From Pelomyxa schiedti (taxonomy: Eukaryota; Evosea; Pelobiontida; Pelomyxidae): a DNA stretch of 64,000 nucleotides. The stretch lies in assembly GCA_020536535.1 (NCBI GenBank), contig JAHLWZ010000796.1, positions 91,120 to 155,119 on the forward strand, given 5' to 3'. A model generated the notes under the pieces. That model did not search any database. It was not told the origin of the DNA and saw only the letters and a list, made by a program, of their open reading frames with translations. Positions 35,447 to 45,717 of the stretch are shown in pieces. Both the position numbers and the translations under genes were made by a program. Position 1 is the stretch's first letter. Every line of letters begins with the position of its first letter.

Positions 35447-36817
35447 ATGTTACGTGGATTTCTTGTTCCTGAGCACGAGCCGAATGCAACTGTGGGCACA
35501 GAAGCTCCCAGACCCTCGCGCAGTTGCTTTGACGCGCGAGGTCAGTGTCTCGCTCTGGCAATGGCCCTGCACAGGCGGTGTGGAGCCAACAGCCCCGCCA
35601 GGCTCTTATCTGACGTGTCCAGCACTTTGATCAGGCTATTGTGGGACGACTGGATCGCAGGCACTGAGAAGAAGTTTCTGGTGAACGCGTGGGAGAAGAT
35701 GATCAGCCTCAAAGGCGACCGCCCCCTGCCGGCTAGGGCATTCTCGCTGGGAATATCGCGTCTGACTTGTGGGATTGTCACGCCGGTGGCTTCTGTCTTC
35801 TGCGACCCCGAGGTCAAGTGGCTTGACTGGAACATTCACGTGGCGAAAGAGGTGGACGACAAGTTGGTGCTTGGCGACTTCTCTGGGAAGACGCCAAAGG
35901 TCATTACTCTCTCTGACAGGAAGGCTGTGATTGAGCCGCGTTGCGTTTCAGTCAGTCCCCCCAACTTGGTTGCCTTTGCGGGGAAGGGTGCCACTGGCGG
36001 CCTCGCGGGAAGGAATGTGATTGGGATTGTGGATATCCTGGGAATTGGAATTCCGCATGATCTCGAAGGTGGTGAAGTGTTTCGCGGTAGTGTGGATCCA
36101 ACTGTGATTCCGGTTCCTAGTGAGGTCGAAAGGATTGACTTCCTCCCGGGTGACAAGTTATGTGTCACACTCGAGGAGGATACTCCCAAGCAATTTTTCC
36201 GCTTCCTGATGATGTCTACGCATGGAAGACTATGGGAGAAGATGCTTGCTGATGCAGTGGAAACAAGGGTCACTTTTGGTTCCGGTCTGACTTCAATTGA
36301 ATCGGTTCTTAGGATGAGGAAGAAAGGTGGAGAATATGTATTGATAGTGGGTGCTGAGCTCCATCTCGAGCCACAAATCCTTGAAATACCAGAAGGAAAG
36401 GAAGTCAAGCCCGGCGACATCAGGTGGCTTCGCACCAAAGGCAAGAGTGGCACCAATTTGTCACATATCAGTGACTCTCTGTTCTGTTGCTCTTCGCAAT
36501 TCAGTCACTTCTGTGAAATATGGGATATCAACAACACCTCCCAACCACTCAAGGTAGTTGACTTGCACTCCTCCCACGATTGGTCTCCCTTTGCCGCCAT
36601 GGACCACGCCAAGTGTGCAGTTGCTGGTAATTCTGGGCTTATCTTCCACTTTGTGAACGAGGAGCTGAATATCATTGATCCCAGCTCCGGACTGACTGTT
36701 TTCAGAGAGAGCATCCCAAGGTGCTTCCCATCACAATCCTTTTTTGCTCACATTAAACAATGCAGGAGGTTCCCCCCCGGACATTCAAAATTGAATGTGT
36801 GGGCACCAATAACCTAA
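35447..36817 (+). CDS. uncharacterised protein, probable lineage-specific family
   Basis: A 456-codon single frame. The N-terminus has SCFDARGQCLALAMALHRRC and GANSPARLLSDV, followed by WDDWIAGTEKKFLVNAW. From memory, repeated proteins with this kind of N-terminal block are very common in Pelomyxa. I could not check this. The rest is rich in beta-strand-like segments: IGIVDILGIGIPHDLEGGEV, YVLIVGAELHLEPQILEI and WDINNTSQPLKVVDLHSSHD, which suggests a propeller-like body. No catalytic motif, membrane span or signal peptide is visible. It converges on a gene of similar design at 36882-38180, with 64 bases between the stops. Confidence 0.75.
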   Translation: MLRGFLVPEHEPNATVGTEAPRPSRSCFDARGQCLALAMALHRRCGANSPARLLSDVSSTLIRLLWDDWIAGTEKKFLVNAWEKMISLKGDRPLPARAFSLGISRLTCGIVTPVASVFCDPEVKWLDWNIHVAKEVDDKLVLGDFSGKTPKVITLSDRKAVIEPRCVSVSPPNLVAFAGKGATGGLAGRNVIGIVDILGIGIPHDLEGGEVFRGSVDPTVIPVPSEVERIDFLPGDKLCVTLEEDTPKQFFRFLMMSTHGRLWEKMLADAVETRVTFGSGLTSIESVLRMRKKGGEYVLIVGAELHLEPQILEIPEGKEVKPGDIRWLRTKGKSGTNLSHISDSLFCCSSQFSHFCEIWDINNTSQPLKVVDLHSSHDWSPFAAMDHAKCAVAGNSGLIFHFVNEELNIIDPSSGLTVFRESIPRCFPSQSFFAHIKQCRRFPPGHSKLNVWAPIT

Positions 36818-36881
36818 TCCATTCAACCTCTGCACTGTACTGCTTACTTCTTTTTGTGATTGAATCCATCTCAACCAAAAT

Positions 36882-38180
36882 TTATGGCTCATGTTTTTTT
36901 TTCTTTGGGGGAACAAACACAGTCACGTTTGCCAAACGGACTCCAGAAACACCATCCGCCAGGACAAGCACCCTATGTCTTGGTTTCGAGTTTCTTTTTT
37001 TGGGGTCTCTTTCTGGATTCCACACCTTCCATACAGCAACTCCAGCAGTATGTGAGACCTTCACCAGTTGGGTTTCAGGAAAATTGTGGCATCCACAGGG
37101 AGTGGTCAGGTCTCCAATTCCAAACACCTCCATTCTGCCCATTGCTCTCATCACACCAACGTGACCTTTGTCAACTGCATGAACATCCCCTTGAAGGCTG
37201 TGCTGTACCCGTGTGGCAGTATTGTAAACACCACGGGGTAGAACTGAGTACGCTGGTTCTGACGGTATCAGGCCGCTTGGGTAAAGTTCCTCTGGCATAC
37301 TCACCACTTTTGACACAACCAAATTTCTTTGACTAAAGCTTGAAGCCAAGTCGATGTACTGCAGGGAACGTTCCATACGACCGAATGACTGGTAAGTATA
37401 ATGATCACGAATCAGAATGGAGTCATTGTCTCCACAGAAAGCTGTAGCGCTCCCCTCATAATGGTGATCAATTTGGACAGGTGGTAATAGAGGCACACCA
37501 TCAGCAACTTGCCAGAGAAACAGCGTGGTGCCCTCGTCCACCACCACCCAATGCAAGTTGCAAACAACATGGTACAGAAAGCGATCCATGCCGGAGAGGC
37601 GCAAAACGCCGATCACTTGCCCAGCTCCGCTGACAACAGAGGCAGAGGTAGACGCGGGGGTTCTGAGTCCTCTGTCTTGGTGGTGCGTCAGGATGAACCT
37701 ATCCTTCCCGATGCACCCGTTGATTTCGACGAGCAAGGTGTCCACGTTGGTCCACATCCCAGAGCGAACCACGCCCAGCGTGTGCGACAAGGACAGGAAG
37801 ACGTGGAGCCTGGGCCGTGGCAGGTTGAAGTCTTCTGGGGACGGCATAGCATTTGGCAGGGTCAGTCCCACGTCCCTGCACCCACACACAACCCACGACT
37901 TGCCGAACTCGGCGACCAGCGAGGAGCAGCCACACAGCAGCCCAACCGCGCTTCTGTGCCTGTAACAAGTGGACGAACGGTCGCTAAAACCGCTGTAGCA
38001 TCTGGGAATGAGGGCGCCGCAGGCAAACGCGACGAACTGGGCGATGGCCGAAAGGACATGCTCTAGTCTCGGTGGTGACGGTCTGATTGGCGGAAACGAC
38101 TGCGGAGTTGTTATTCGCGGCCTCTTTGGTGGCGTAGGTTGTTGGCACTCAGTCTCCGGTGCTGTGTTATTCTTGCTCAT
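36882..38180 (-). CDS. uncharacterised protein, probable lineage-specific family (second copy type)
   Basis: A 432-codon single frame from MSKNNTAPETECQQPTPPKR. After a disordered start, FVAFACGALIPRCYSGFSDR and LVAEFGKSWVVCGCRDVGLT form a block comparable in position to that of the neighbour at 35447-36817. The rest has repeated strand-rich segments (LYHVVCNLHWVVVDEGTTLF, GMWTNVDTLLVEINGC, HRVLVLADGVSGVRLANVTV) and ends in lysine-rich PPKKKKHEP. Similarity to the neighbour is in layout rather than clear identity. I assign no function. Read on the opposite strand, 37509-38066 is also open, but that is a shadow. Confidence 0.72.
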   Translation of the reverse strand: MSKNNTAPETECQQPTPPKRPRITTPQSFPPIRPSPPRLEHVLSAIAQFVAFACGALIPRCYSGFSDRSSTCYRHRSAVGLLCGCSSLVAEFGKSWVVCGCRDVGLTLPNAMPSPEDFNLPRPRLHVFLSLSHTLGVVRSGMWTNVDTLLVEINGCIGKDRFILTHHQDRGLRTPASTSASVVSGAGQVIGVLRLSGMDRFLYHVVCNLHWVVVDEGTTLFLWQVADGVPLLPPVQIDHHYEGSATAFCGDNDSILIRDHYTYQSFGRMERSLQYIDLASSFSQRNLVVSKVVSMPEELYPSGLIPSEPAYSVLPRGVYNTATRVQHSLQGDVHAVDKGHVGVMRAMGRMEVFGIGDLTTPCGCHNFPETQLVKVSHTAGVAVWKVWNPERDPKKRNSKPRHRVLVLADGVSGVRLANVTVFVPPKKKKHEP

Positions 38181-38537
38181 CCTGACTTCTTCGCCGAATG
38201 TCTACGAAGAAATGCTGGGACTCACACTTTTTGGCATCAACGGGGCAGAAAAGGTCCTGGTTCTCTGTACCCTGTGAAGGGAAAATTCTGAAATGTCTGG
38301 ACCACATCGGGACCAGACACGTTCTACCGTTTCGTGGTCTTTCCAGCGTCTGAGGAGCATCACATGGCAAGATCCAAAGACCCAAAAAATTAAAAGTGTG
38401 AGTCCCAAATGCTGATGACAGCAGGGGGTTCCAAGTGAGACTTGTTCGGTCTCACTGGTACAACAGATTTTTTTGGCATCCCTTAAAAGCTGCCTCGCAA
38501 AAAAAAAAAAAAAAAACATCAACCACAAAAAAGAATC
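38181..38537. promoter_or_regulatory. intergenic region with A-rich tract before the flavodoxin gene
   Basis: These 357 bases separate divergent start codons at 38180 (minus) and 38538 (plus). An A18 run (38500-38517) sits 20 bases upstream of the plus-strand ATG. No coding frame is supported. Confidence 0.4.
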
Positions 38538-39277
38538 ATGGGCAAGTCGTTTGTACTTTGTTTTGCAGTCTGCTGCCTGGGAGCCCTCGTTTTCGGTGCG
38601 CCGTCTGACACGGACCGCGCCCTTATCATCTACTTCTCACAGAGCGGTGTAACCGAGAAGGTTGCCCAGTCGCTTTCCGAAACGTGGCCACTGCCCGTAG
38701 ACACTGCACGCATCGTTCCCGATGAGGGCAATGGCGCAATGGTCACACTCAAGCTGAGCTGGAGGTCAGTTTGGCGGTCCACTGGCACTCCCACAAGCAC
38801 GGTTCCTGATGTGGACTTGTCCAAGGCAAACTTCTTATTGTCTTTTTATTTTTGTGCTATTACAATATATCATCTAAAAAAAATTAAGTAGTAATTCAGT
38901 AGAATGAAGCACACTTCTTTTTTTTTTAAAAAAAAAACAATTTTTCGCAGTACTCCACTGTCATAATTGGGGGACCAGTCTGGTTCTGGACACTCCCGGC
39001 ACCAGTTCGAGGATGGGTCCACAACAACGCCGAACAACTCAAGAAGATACCTCACCTTTACTACTTCTGCACCATGAATGGAGCAGGTGACAGCAAGTTC
39101 TTTGCCGCTATGCAGGACGAATTGCTGCCCATGCCCGAAGGAGTGAAAGGAATCACGGTTCTTGCTGGAAAGCTAGCAGAGTTCAACCCCAGTGCTGCCC
39201 TTTTGGAAGCTGGTTGGACAACACCCAAAAATATCGTCACAGAAACTGAGCCGGGTTTCTTTACCCAAGAACTCTAA
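38538..39277 (+). CDS. secreted or lysosomal flavodoxin-like protein
   Basis: The start MGKSFVLCFAVCCLGALVFG is a signal peptide. The mature part begins with the flavodoxin FMN-phosphate loop: RALIIYFSQSGVTEKVAQSL. After a 125-nt intron (38826-38950) follow YSTVIIGGPVWFWTLPAPVR, the second FMN-contact loop, and HLYYFCTMNGAGDSKFFAAM. The protein ends at TQEL. Joining DVDLSK to YSTVIIGG fits the family well, but requires a GC donor (AAG/GCAAAC), because the nearest GT would delete DLSK. Flavodoxins are usually cytosolic electron carriers. A secretory signal on one is odd. The substrate and partner are unknown. A paralogous role to the flavoprotein at 253-1027 is possible, but the two are not closely related. 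Confidence 0.82.
38826..38950 (+). other. probable GC-AG intron in the flavodoxin gene
   Basis: The exon ends AAG and the intron begins GCAAAC, ending TTTTTCGCAG. Homology at the joint (DVDLSK/YSTVIIGGPVW) supports it. At 125 nt it is also longer than the approximately 45-nt norm here. Confidence 0.6.
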
Positions 39278-39441
39278 AACCTGTGTTTTTACCTTTCCCT
39301 TGGGTGCTTTGCTTAGGCTGCAGGAAGTCTTGTGATTATTGCGTGCGACAGAGCCCTTTTTGGAGGCCGTTGGTTAGCGTAAACCATAATTAATCAAATC
39401 AACTAAAATCAACCAAACTCGGTTGATTTGAAAAAAAAAAA

Positions 39442-42400
39442 ATGCTCCTACGTCGGAGCGCCAGCCTGAAGAACTCCCCGCCCACAAGGAAAAAAAAGCC
39501 ATCATCTTCAGTTTCGACTTGCGTCGTGTCCACCACCACCACATCGCCATCCCCAGTATCCTCTTCGTCTTCAACAGGTACCGAAGACGCCGTAGTGACC
39601 AATGTTTCCCCCGCGCCCCCGCCTCCTCCTCCTCCTACGGCATTAGAGACAGCAAGCAGCACCAGCAGGAGCGAGAGCGCGGCGCCCGCGTCGTCGAGCG
39701 GCGGGGGCAGCGGCAGCCCGGGGGGGACGTGCTGGGTGTCGTCGAAGGGGCACCGGCCCAGGACGCGGTCGACGTCGATGCCGCTGGCGCAGGCAAACAG
39801 CCTGCTGGCGCGGTCGTGGCCCAGCGGCACCAACGCCCAGCCCGGCGCCTCCGGGGCCCAGGACTCGGCCGCCGCAGGCGCCGGCACCAACGCCACAACC
39901 AGCGGCAGCAGCACCCCCGCGGCCCACGGGGCTGGGAAGGACGGGGGACCGAGCGGCGGGGAGGAGAGCGAGGAAGGAGATTGGGACGAGTCGGGCCTGG
40001 AGGGCGAGGGGGAGGGGGGAGAAGAGGAGGAGGAGGGGAGTGAGGGCGAGGGACTGGGGTTCGTTAATGACGTGGGGGAGGACCGCAGTGTGTTGCACTC
40101 TATTGATGTCACAACTTTCGATGAAGTTCCGGGCACCGCAACTGTGAATTCAACTTCTACTTCTACTGCAAATGCAAATGCAACTGCAGCTGCCAGTGGG
40201 GTGAAAACGGGAGGAGAATCCAAGGGAGACCTGGAAAATATAGATAGGAAGGAGAGGGGGATGGAGGGAGAGGGAAGCGGCGCTATGGCGCCACAGGATA
40301 TTTCCGAGAAAACGAGACCATGTTCTGAAAAGGAATGCCTGTCTTTACCTGGTAGGATGGCGCCATTACCTCCAGCTTCTGTTTCCACCACGCTGGGACC
40401 AAATCACCCGGCTCCTTTGCCTCCATCAACCTCTTTGGGAGATACCCAGAGTCCCACAACAGCTGCACCGTTATCCCCACCATCCACGGCACCTTCTGGG
40501 TCTTCACTAAACACGTCATCACTGCAGGTAAGTTTTACGCCTTCAGAACAAGGAGCGACTAGCGAAGCGTCTCCTGCAGCACCAAGATTATCCAAATTTG
40601 ACTTGAGGTTGGCCCATGACACTATTTTTTTTACATAACGATGTCTTTTTCAAGAATTGCGATGTTCAAAGAGGTCATTGCAGCCCCAACTTGTGATTTA
40701 TCCCAATTACGTTCACTGGCCTTTTCAGGTCCTCATCTTATTTTGTCTACTGATCGTTTCCTTACACCTTGTCAGGAGTACCGGATAGTGTTCCTGGACT
40801 GAGGCCAACCTATTGGAAGGTGTGTGATTTTTCTCCTCATATCCAACAGTTACTCTTTGCAGATACTGTTGAAGTACCTTCCCTTAAAAGCTTCAGAAAG
40901 AGAAGAAACCGTTCATTCATGCCGAACTCAGTATTGGGAATATTTCCATGAATTAATTGTCCACCCGAATACAGCACTTGAATCAGTATGACACCTCGGC
41001 ATTATTCCTCTCTTATTATGTTAAGATACAAAGAAATAAAAGACACCCAGTACGAGTTCCACAGAAAATGACGGTAAATTTCATTATATTACCGATTTTG
41101 GATTGATAAATGAAGGAATCTCCAGTGTTCGAAGGGGGACTGAAGCATCTCACAGATGGACCTGAAGTGCTTCTCCATGTTTATGTTTGTAAAACTCATA
41201 TAATTCACAGCCAAGCCCCACGACTCAAAGCACATGGAATAAACTTTTCATTAACAATGAAACCTGGGAGCAAATTGATAAAGATGTGAAAAGAACTCTT
41301 CCAGACATGAATTTTTTCGACAATGTTCCTATTCATAGCTTGCACTCCAAATTTATGCAGATCTAGGTAGAACAGCATGAATCTCTGCAACACATACTCT
41401 TCATTTATTCAAAATTGAATGCAAGGCTTTCATATGTACAAGGTTTCCTTCCATACATTTGTTGTCTTTACCGAAATCTTATAGGAATGAATGAAATTGC
41501 TGGACGAATTTATTATGTTTTTGCAAGTGATCGTGACCCAGAAACACGAGGTAATTCACAAAACACACATATATCTTCTGTGTCACAATCCTCCAGCAAA
41601 TGCTGAAGCAGATACATTCTTCTGCTTTTTAAATCTCATGTCTGAAATTATGGACCTCTTCCTAAAAACTGTGGATGGTGAGGGCACAGGTGTCGATGAC
41701 TCCCTGACCAAACTCGATGATATGTTACACTCAAGAGATCCAAAACTGTGGAGGGATTTGCAAGATAAGGGAATCGATCCACACTTCTATGCCTTCAGGT
41801 AGTTAACTTTCAGGAGATTGATGATTCACGTTTGACAAACATTAGATGGATGACCCTCTTGCTATGTCAAGAGTTCGAGCTTCCTGAAGTATTACGCTTG
41901 TGGGATTCTTTTTTTGCCGATGAAGGGCGATTCTCCTTTGTAATATATTTTTGCTGTGCAATGTTAATGTACCTCCACCGAACCTATTTCCTCTTTCTTA
42001 TTCTGACAAGATCTCTACGAGACAAATTGCTTTCAGAGCCTTTTGCAGAAAATTTGCAGATGTTACAGGTTTTAATCTTTGTTATTTTTTTCTGTTGCTT
42101 TTCCTTTCATTTGGATGAGGAAGATGTTACCATAGCGTTTTCACGAATGTCAGTTTAGAACTATCCCTCAACGGGCTTAGACAAGCTTTTCGCACTTGCA
42201 GTGTCATTACGTGACACCCCGATAACTTTTTCCACCTGTGAGTACGAGGACACAGAAGTGGATGATCAGCCAGTTGTTAATTGAACCAATGTATTAAATA
42301 TGTGACCACCACACAGAGCAAAAAGAGCAAGAAACCGAAGCACCGGGCAAAATCCAAATCAGAAGATGCAACAACCTTGGCTTCTTCCGGAACAGGAAGT

Positions 42401-42796
42401 CCTCTCCCATCCACAGCCACACCCCCTCAAAAGGCAAAAAATCGAATCAAAAAAACACTGGCCAACATTCACCACAAAACGAGTCACCAGAGCAATTCTA
42501 CTTCAACTCCAATAAGTTCAACTACTACATCAGCTGCCACTTCTGACTCAACAACATCACCCACACACAAGCACGATTCCATTGATGAATCTGACTTCAC
42601 TAGTGGCAGTTCAGAGAAATGTGGTATAGAAATCCTTTCTTTGATTTTAACTCACAGCACAAAGAGTGTGTTGATAATTCCAGAGGTGCAAAAACAACGT
42701 GGTGCAGTGGTGCACGTCCAAGCACAGAGCATGAGAATAAAAAGAGCTTCTTGTAACTGGGTGTATCTTTGTATTTTTTTAGCTTTTGTTTTTTGA
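39442..42796 (+). CDS. TBC1D13-like Rab GTPase-activating protein with long disordered N-terminus
   Basis: The first exon, about 390 codons, is low complexity: S/T-rich, then GC-rich G/A/S, then an acid run (EEEEEGSEGEG). A 47-nt intron (about 40606-40652) joins FDLR to IAMFKEVIAAPTCDLSQLRS, the beginning of the TBC1D13-type fold. The TBC core has ILLKYLPLKASEREE, IDKDVKRTLPDMNFFDN (arginine finger), YVQGMNEIAGRIYYVFASD (glutamine finger), AEADTFFCFLNLMSEI and YAFRWMTLLLCQEFELPEVL. An apparent in-frame stop near 41365 vanishes with a 42-nt intron (GTTCC..CTAG). Family members inactivate Rab35. Here it should act on a Rab in membrane traffic. The C-terminal S/T/K-rich tail is real, but its last exon and the exact stop (42757 to 42796) are unsure. 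Confidence 0.82.
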
Positions 42797-42836
42797 ATTT
42801 AAAGAATTTGTTTTGAGAACAAAAACCTTCTTTTTC

Positions 42837-44107
42837 TCAAGATAACTGCCGTGCAACAAAGGTTGGCAAGCAAAATGAGGCTTTGTGTAGTGCTGGATTG
42901 TAGTAGTTCAGCTGAGCCTGTTCTTGTAGAGTTGGCTCACGCACAGGTTTATCACACAGAGGACCGGTACCTGATGAGTTTAGATGTTGACAATTGACAA
43001 GGCAACATACTGCAAAGCAAGAAACCGATTGTTCCTGAGGGGTATGTCGGGATGGAAATTGTTGCATACCACACATGATCAAACCCTACGTCAGGGTGCT
43101 TGCACATGTCATAAAGAGCCTTGATCAGCTTTGTGTGCAACCACATACTCTTTTTTTGTATTTTCAGTTGGTTTACTGTAGACAGATTACTGGTACAAGT
43201 TACCTCTGCTTGGCTACAGACAATGCCTCCTGGCTTCAATGCCCGTTTGAGGTTGGTGTAGTACTCTTTTTCATAAAGAACCTCTGCAGGACCTGTGATG
43301 AAAAAATGAGAACTGTAATTTTTCTGGATTCACAAGTACCTACGGGATCAGACGAGTCGGTAATGATAATGTCAAACTGGCCAGGGTGTTCGGCAACAAA
43401 TTTGGCCCCATCTTCAAAGACAAGGGTGACTCTGGGATCCCTCACACCACATGCGATTTTTGGGAAGAATTTCTCTGATACTTCTGTGACTTTCTGCAGA
43501 AACCATCAAAAAAATAACTCGGGTTTGAAAAAGCACTAACCCTGTCAATATCACATATGGTTATTGAAGTTATAGAACTGTGCTTGAGTAGTTCTCTGGT
43601 AACACCCCCATCACCACCACCAACAATCAACACTGTCTGTGGGTTTGGATGAGAGAAGGCTGGTATATGTGCCATCATCCTTTGTTTTTGTTTGTGTTTT
43701 TGTTAAAACACACATACGTGTATATAACATAAAGTTACAGCTCATCTCCATCAACAATAGTAACAACAACACATACTCGTGGTAGGCGAGCTCATCCAAG
43801 TCAGTGAACTGAATGACACCATCCAACGTAAGCACGCGGCCAAATGCGCTCTGAGAGTCGAACACACACAGGTCCTGGTACTCCGACCTCTCGCTGTGTA
43901 ACACACTCCCCACCTTCAACGACTGCGCGAGCCCTGCGCGTGTGTGTGTGTCGTGTGAATTTACGTATGATTTTTTTTTTTTGTTTGTTTTGTTTTGGTT
44001 TTTCCAAACACACCAGGCCACATCTGAGGACTGAGTTCATTGAACCACCCATCTGGGCGTATACCCACAGGCAGCGCCCCACTGCAACCAGGCACCGTCG
44101 ACGCCAT
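42837..44107 (-). CDS. spermidine synthase
   Basis: The start [20 protein letters not shown] leads into [12 protein letters not shown]. After an intron, [20 protein letters not shown] and [20 protein letters not shown] follow. The core aminopropyltransferase motifs are present: [18 protein letters not shown] (decarboxylated AdoMet site), [15 protein letters not shown] and [10 protein letters not shown] with the catalytic aspartate. [17 protein letters not shown] and [18 protein letters not shown] form the C-terminus, which closes at 42837. The enzyme converts putrescine plus decarboxylated S-adenosylmethionine into spermidine, in the cytosol. Five or six exons are inferred. It converges on the TBC gene with a gap of about 40 bases. 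Confidence 0.93.
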
Positions 44108-44609
44108 TGTAAATCAATTGATCAAATTAGGAGGGATATTGGCCTGGTGGCACGAAGGAGCACCTGGTCCATTTCGAGCTTTCAACTGGGCGCCTTGTGC
44201 TCGTGACCAGTGTATGTGGTGTGCTGGGCACCAGTGGGCACATCTCAAGGTTTCTTAATTGGGCAAAGAACCGGGTTTTAATTTACCGGTGAGTTACGAT
44301 GAACAGATACTACACACCCCCACGGGCTCCGGCGAATGTAAGAAAGGCACAACCACGAGCACGGCTTCTAGTGCAACCGTCGTGTGTACTGCGCGCCAAT
44401 CAACGCCCGTCGACTGATGTCAAGTCTGACACCTGGTGGGCAAAGTTGTGCAACGTGCGTAATTCCAATGCATTGGCTGCACGCCATGTACTTTGTTGCG
44501 GCGCAGTTTAAACTAATTTCTACCTTCCTTTTGTTCTTTTTTTTTTTTTTTTTTTTTTTTTGCTGCACCACAGGAGTCACCACGTACAGCGTATGGAGAA
44601 CAACAGAGA
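44108..44609. promoter_or_regulatory. intergenic region with 25-T tract
   Basis: This region lies between the spermidine synthase start and the next plus-strand ATG. A T25 run (44537-44561) followed by GCTGCACCACAG at 44573 looks like a splice acceptor, so a 5' non-coding or small coding exon may lie at 44299-44515. I could not find a frame that joins upstream codons to the downstream protein. Confidence 0.4.
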
Positions 44610-45681
44610 ATGTGGAAAATACGAGCATTAGTGGTTGGGGTGCCTGAGTTGAGGGAAGGGCTGGACAATGCTTGCCAAATTCTGCATAAATCCTACGTAC
44701 CCACACCAGCACCTAAAATAGCAAAAGGAAATGCACCAGCGACCCCCAATTCCGCAGGGGTAGTACTTTTCCTTACGAATTTGAGGACGGGTCTCGAACA
44801 GTTTTCGACGGAGGTAGGTCAGCTTGCTTCTTCCCTTCCTTTCTTTCATGCGAGTAATTACATACTATGTCTTTTAAGTCTCTTGTGTCGTCCTTACTTT
44901 AACCAACATGACATAGGTTGAACTACTGGGAAAAGTTGTCTATCTCCACAAAAACACCAATAGGCTCTATCCCTGGTTTATGTACACACGGAATTTATTG
45001 CGAGTCGCTGGCCTTATGCCGCCCGTATCGAAGATTGCACTCGGTGTCATGAAAAATGTGTTACCCAACTGCGCGGGAACTCTTCGCGGAGACAACCCCA
45101 GACTACCGTTGATACTAGGCGCACTTCACGCAATCAATATAGCATATTCGACAACAACATTCTTCACATGCACGTGCTACTCTGTGGTCGAAGTCATGAG
45201 CCGACAGTCTTCGCCAACGACCGGATGGACTTCTGTTGCCTTGTGTGCGGTGGCGCGTTTGCATGCATTGGCTGAGTCTGCAACGGCAGCTTTGGCCCGT
45301 GCTTGGCACTTCATTATGGGAGCCTTGAGGTCTTCATGCCTAGGGCAACGCACACCTGCGTTTATGCGAAAATTGCCTCTGACACTGAATCCTTCTGTGT
45401 TTGATTGGCAAGGTACTGAGTATGTCACCTCCCGTCTTGTAACTTATAGTTTGTTTCACCCAGTGGCGATTGACCAACGGCTTTTGCGTTTCTCGATAAT
45501 CTTTACGCACAAACTACTACAGAGAATACAAAAGGAGGGCACCATTTCTTCACCCCACACACAATTGGCGGGTAAAAAGCGTGCAAAACACCAATCCTCT
45601 ATCAACGATCAACAAGGAAATACCAAACAAAAAGTAAAAAAACCTAAGATCGGCACTCAACAAAATGCTTCTAAAAGTTGA
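44610..45681 (+). CDS. uncharacterised basic protein, possibly Nepro/Rmp1-like
   Basis: The frame reads MWKIRALVVGVPELREGLDN onward. One intron of about 105 nt (44814-44918) joins TGLEQFSTE to VELLGKVVYLHKNTNRLYPW. That segment, ELLxxxVYxHKNxxR followed by RNLLRVAGLM, resembles the N-terminal domain of nucleolus and neural progenitor protein. Proteins with that domain associate with RNase P/MRP in other organisms. The middle (LPLILGALHAINIAYSTTTF) is hydrophobic-helical. The tail is lysine-rich (KKRAKHQSS, KQKVKKPK), as in nucleolar proteins. The family call is weak and rests on one short motif. The existence of the gene is well supported by the long frame and clean intron. It converges on TMEM144 with a 36-base gap. 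Confidence 0.6.
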
Positions 45682-45717
45682 GCAACCCAACATTTTTTTT
45701 TAAAGTCCTGTGTGACA

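Noticed and set aside
37509-38066. 185-codon plus-strand frame
   Set aside because: Antisense to the 432-codon minus-strand gene, with no motif of its own.
39399-40391. 330-codon open frame on the minus strand
   Set aside because: It is antisense to the S/G/E-rich first exon of the TBC1D13-like gene. The plus-strand frame joins the TBC fold in phase, so the minus frame is a composition shadow of GC-rich DNA.
41355-41370. in-frame TAG inside the TBC domain
   Set aside because: A 42-nt intron from GTTCC to ATCTAG removes it and restores the family sequence in phase, so it is not a pseudogene sign.
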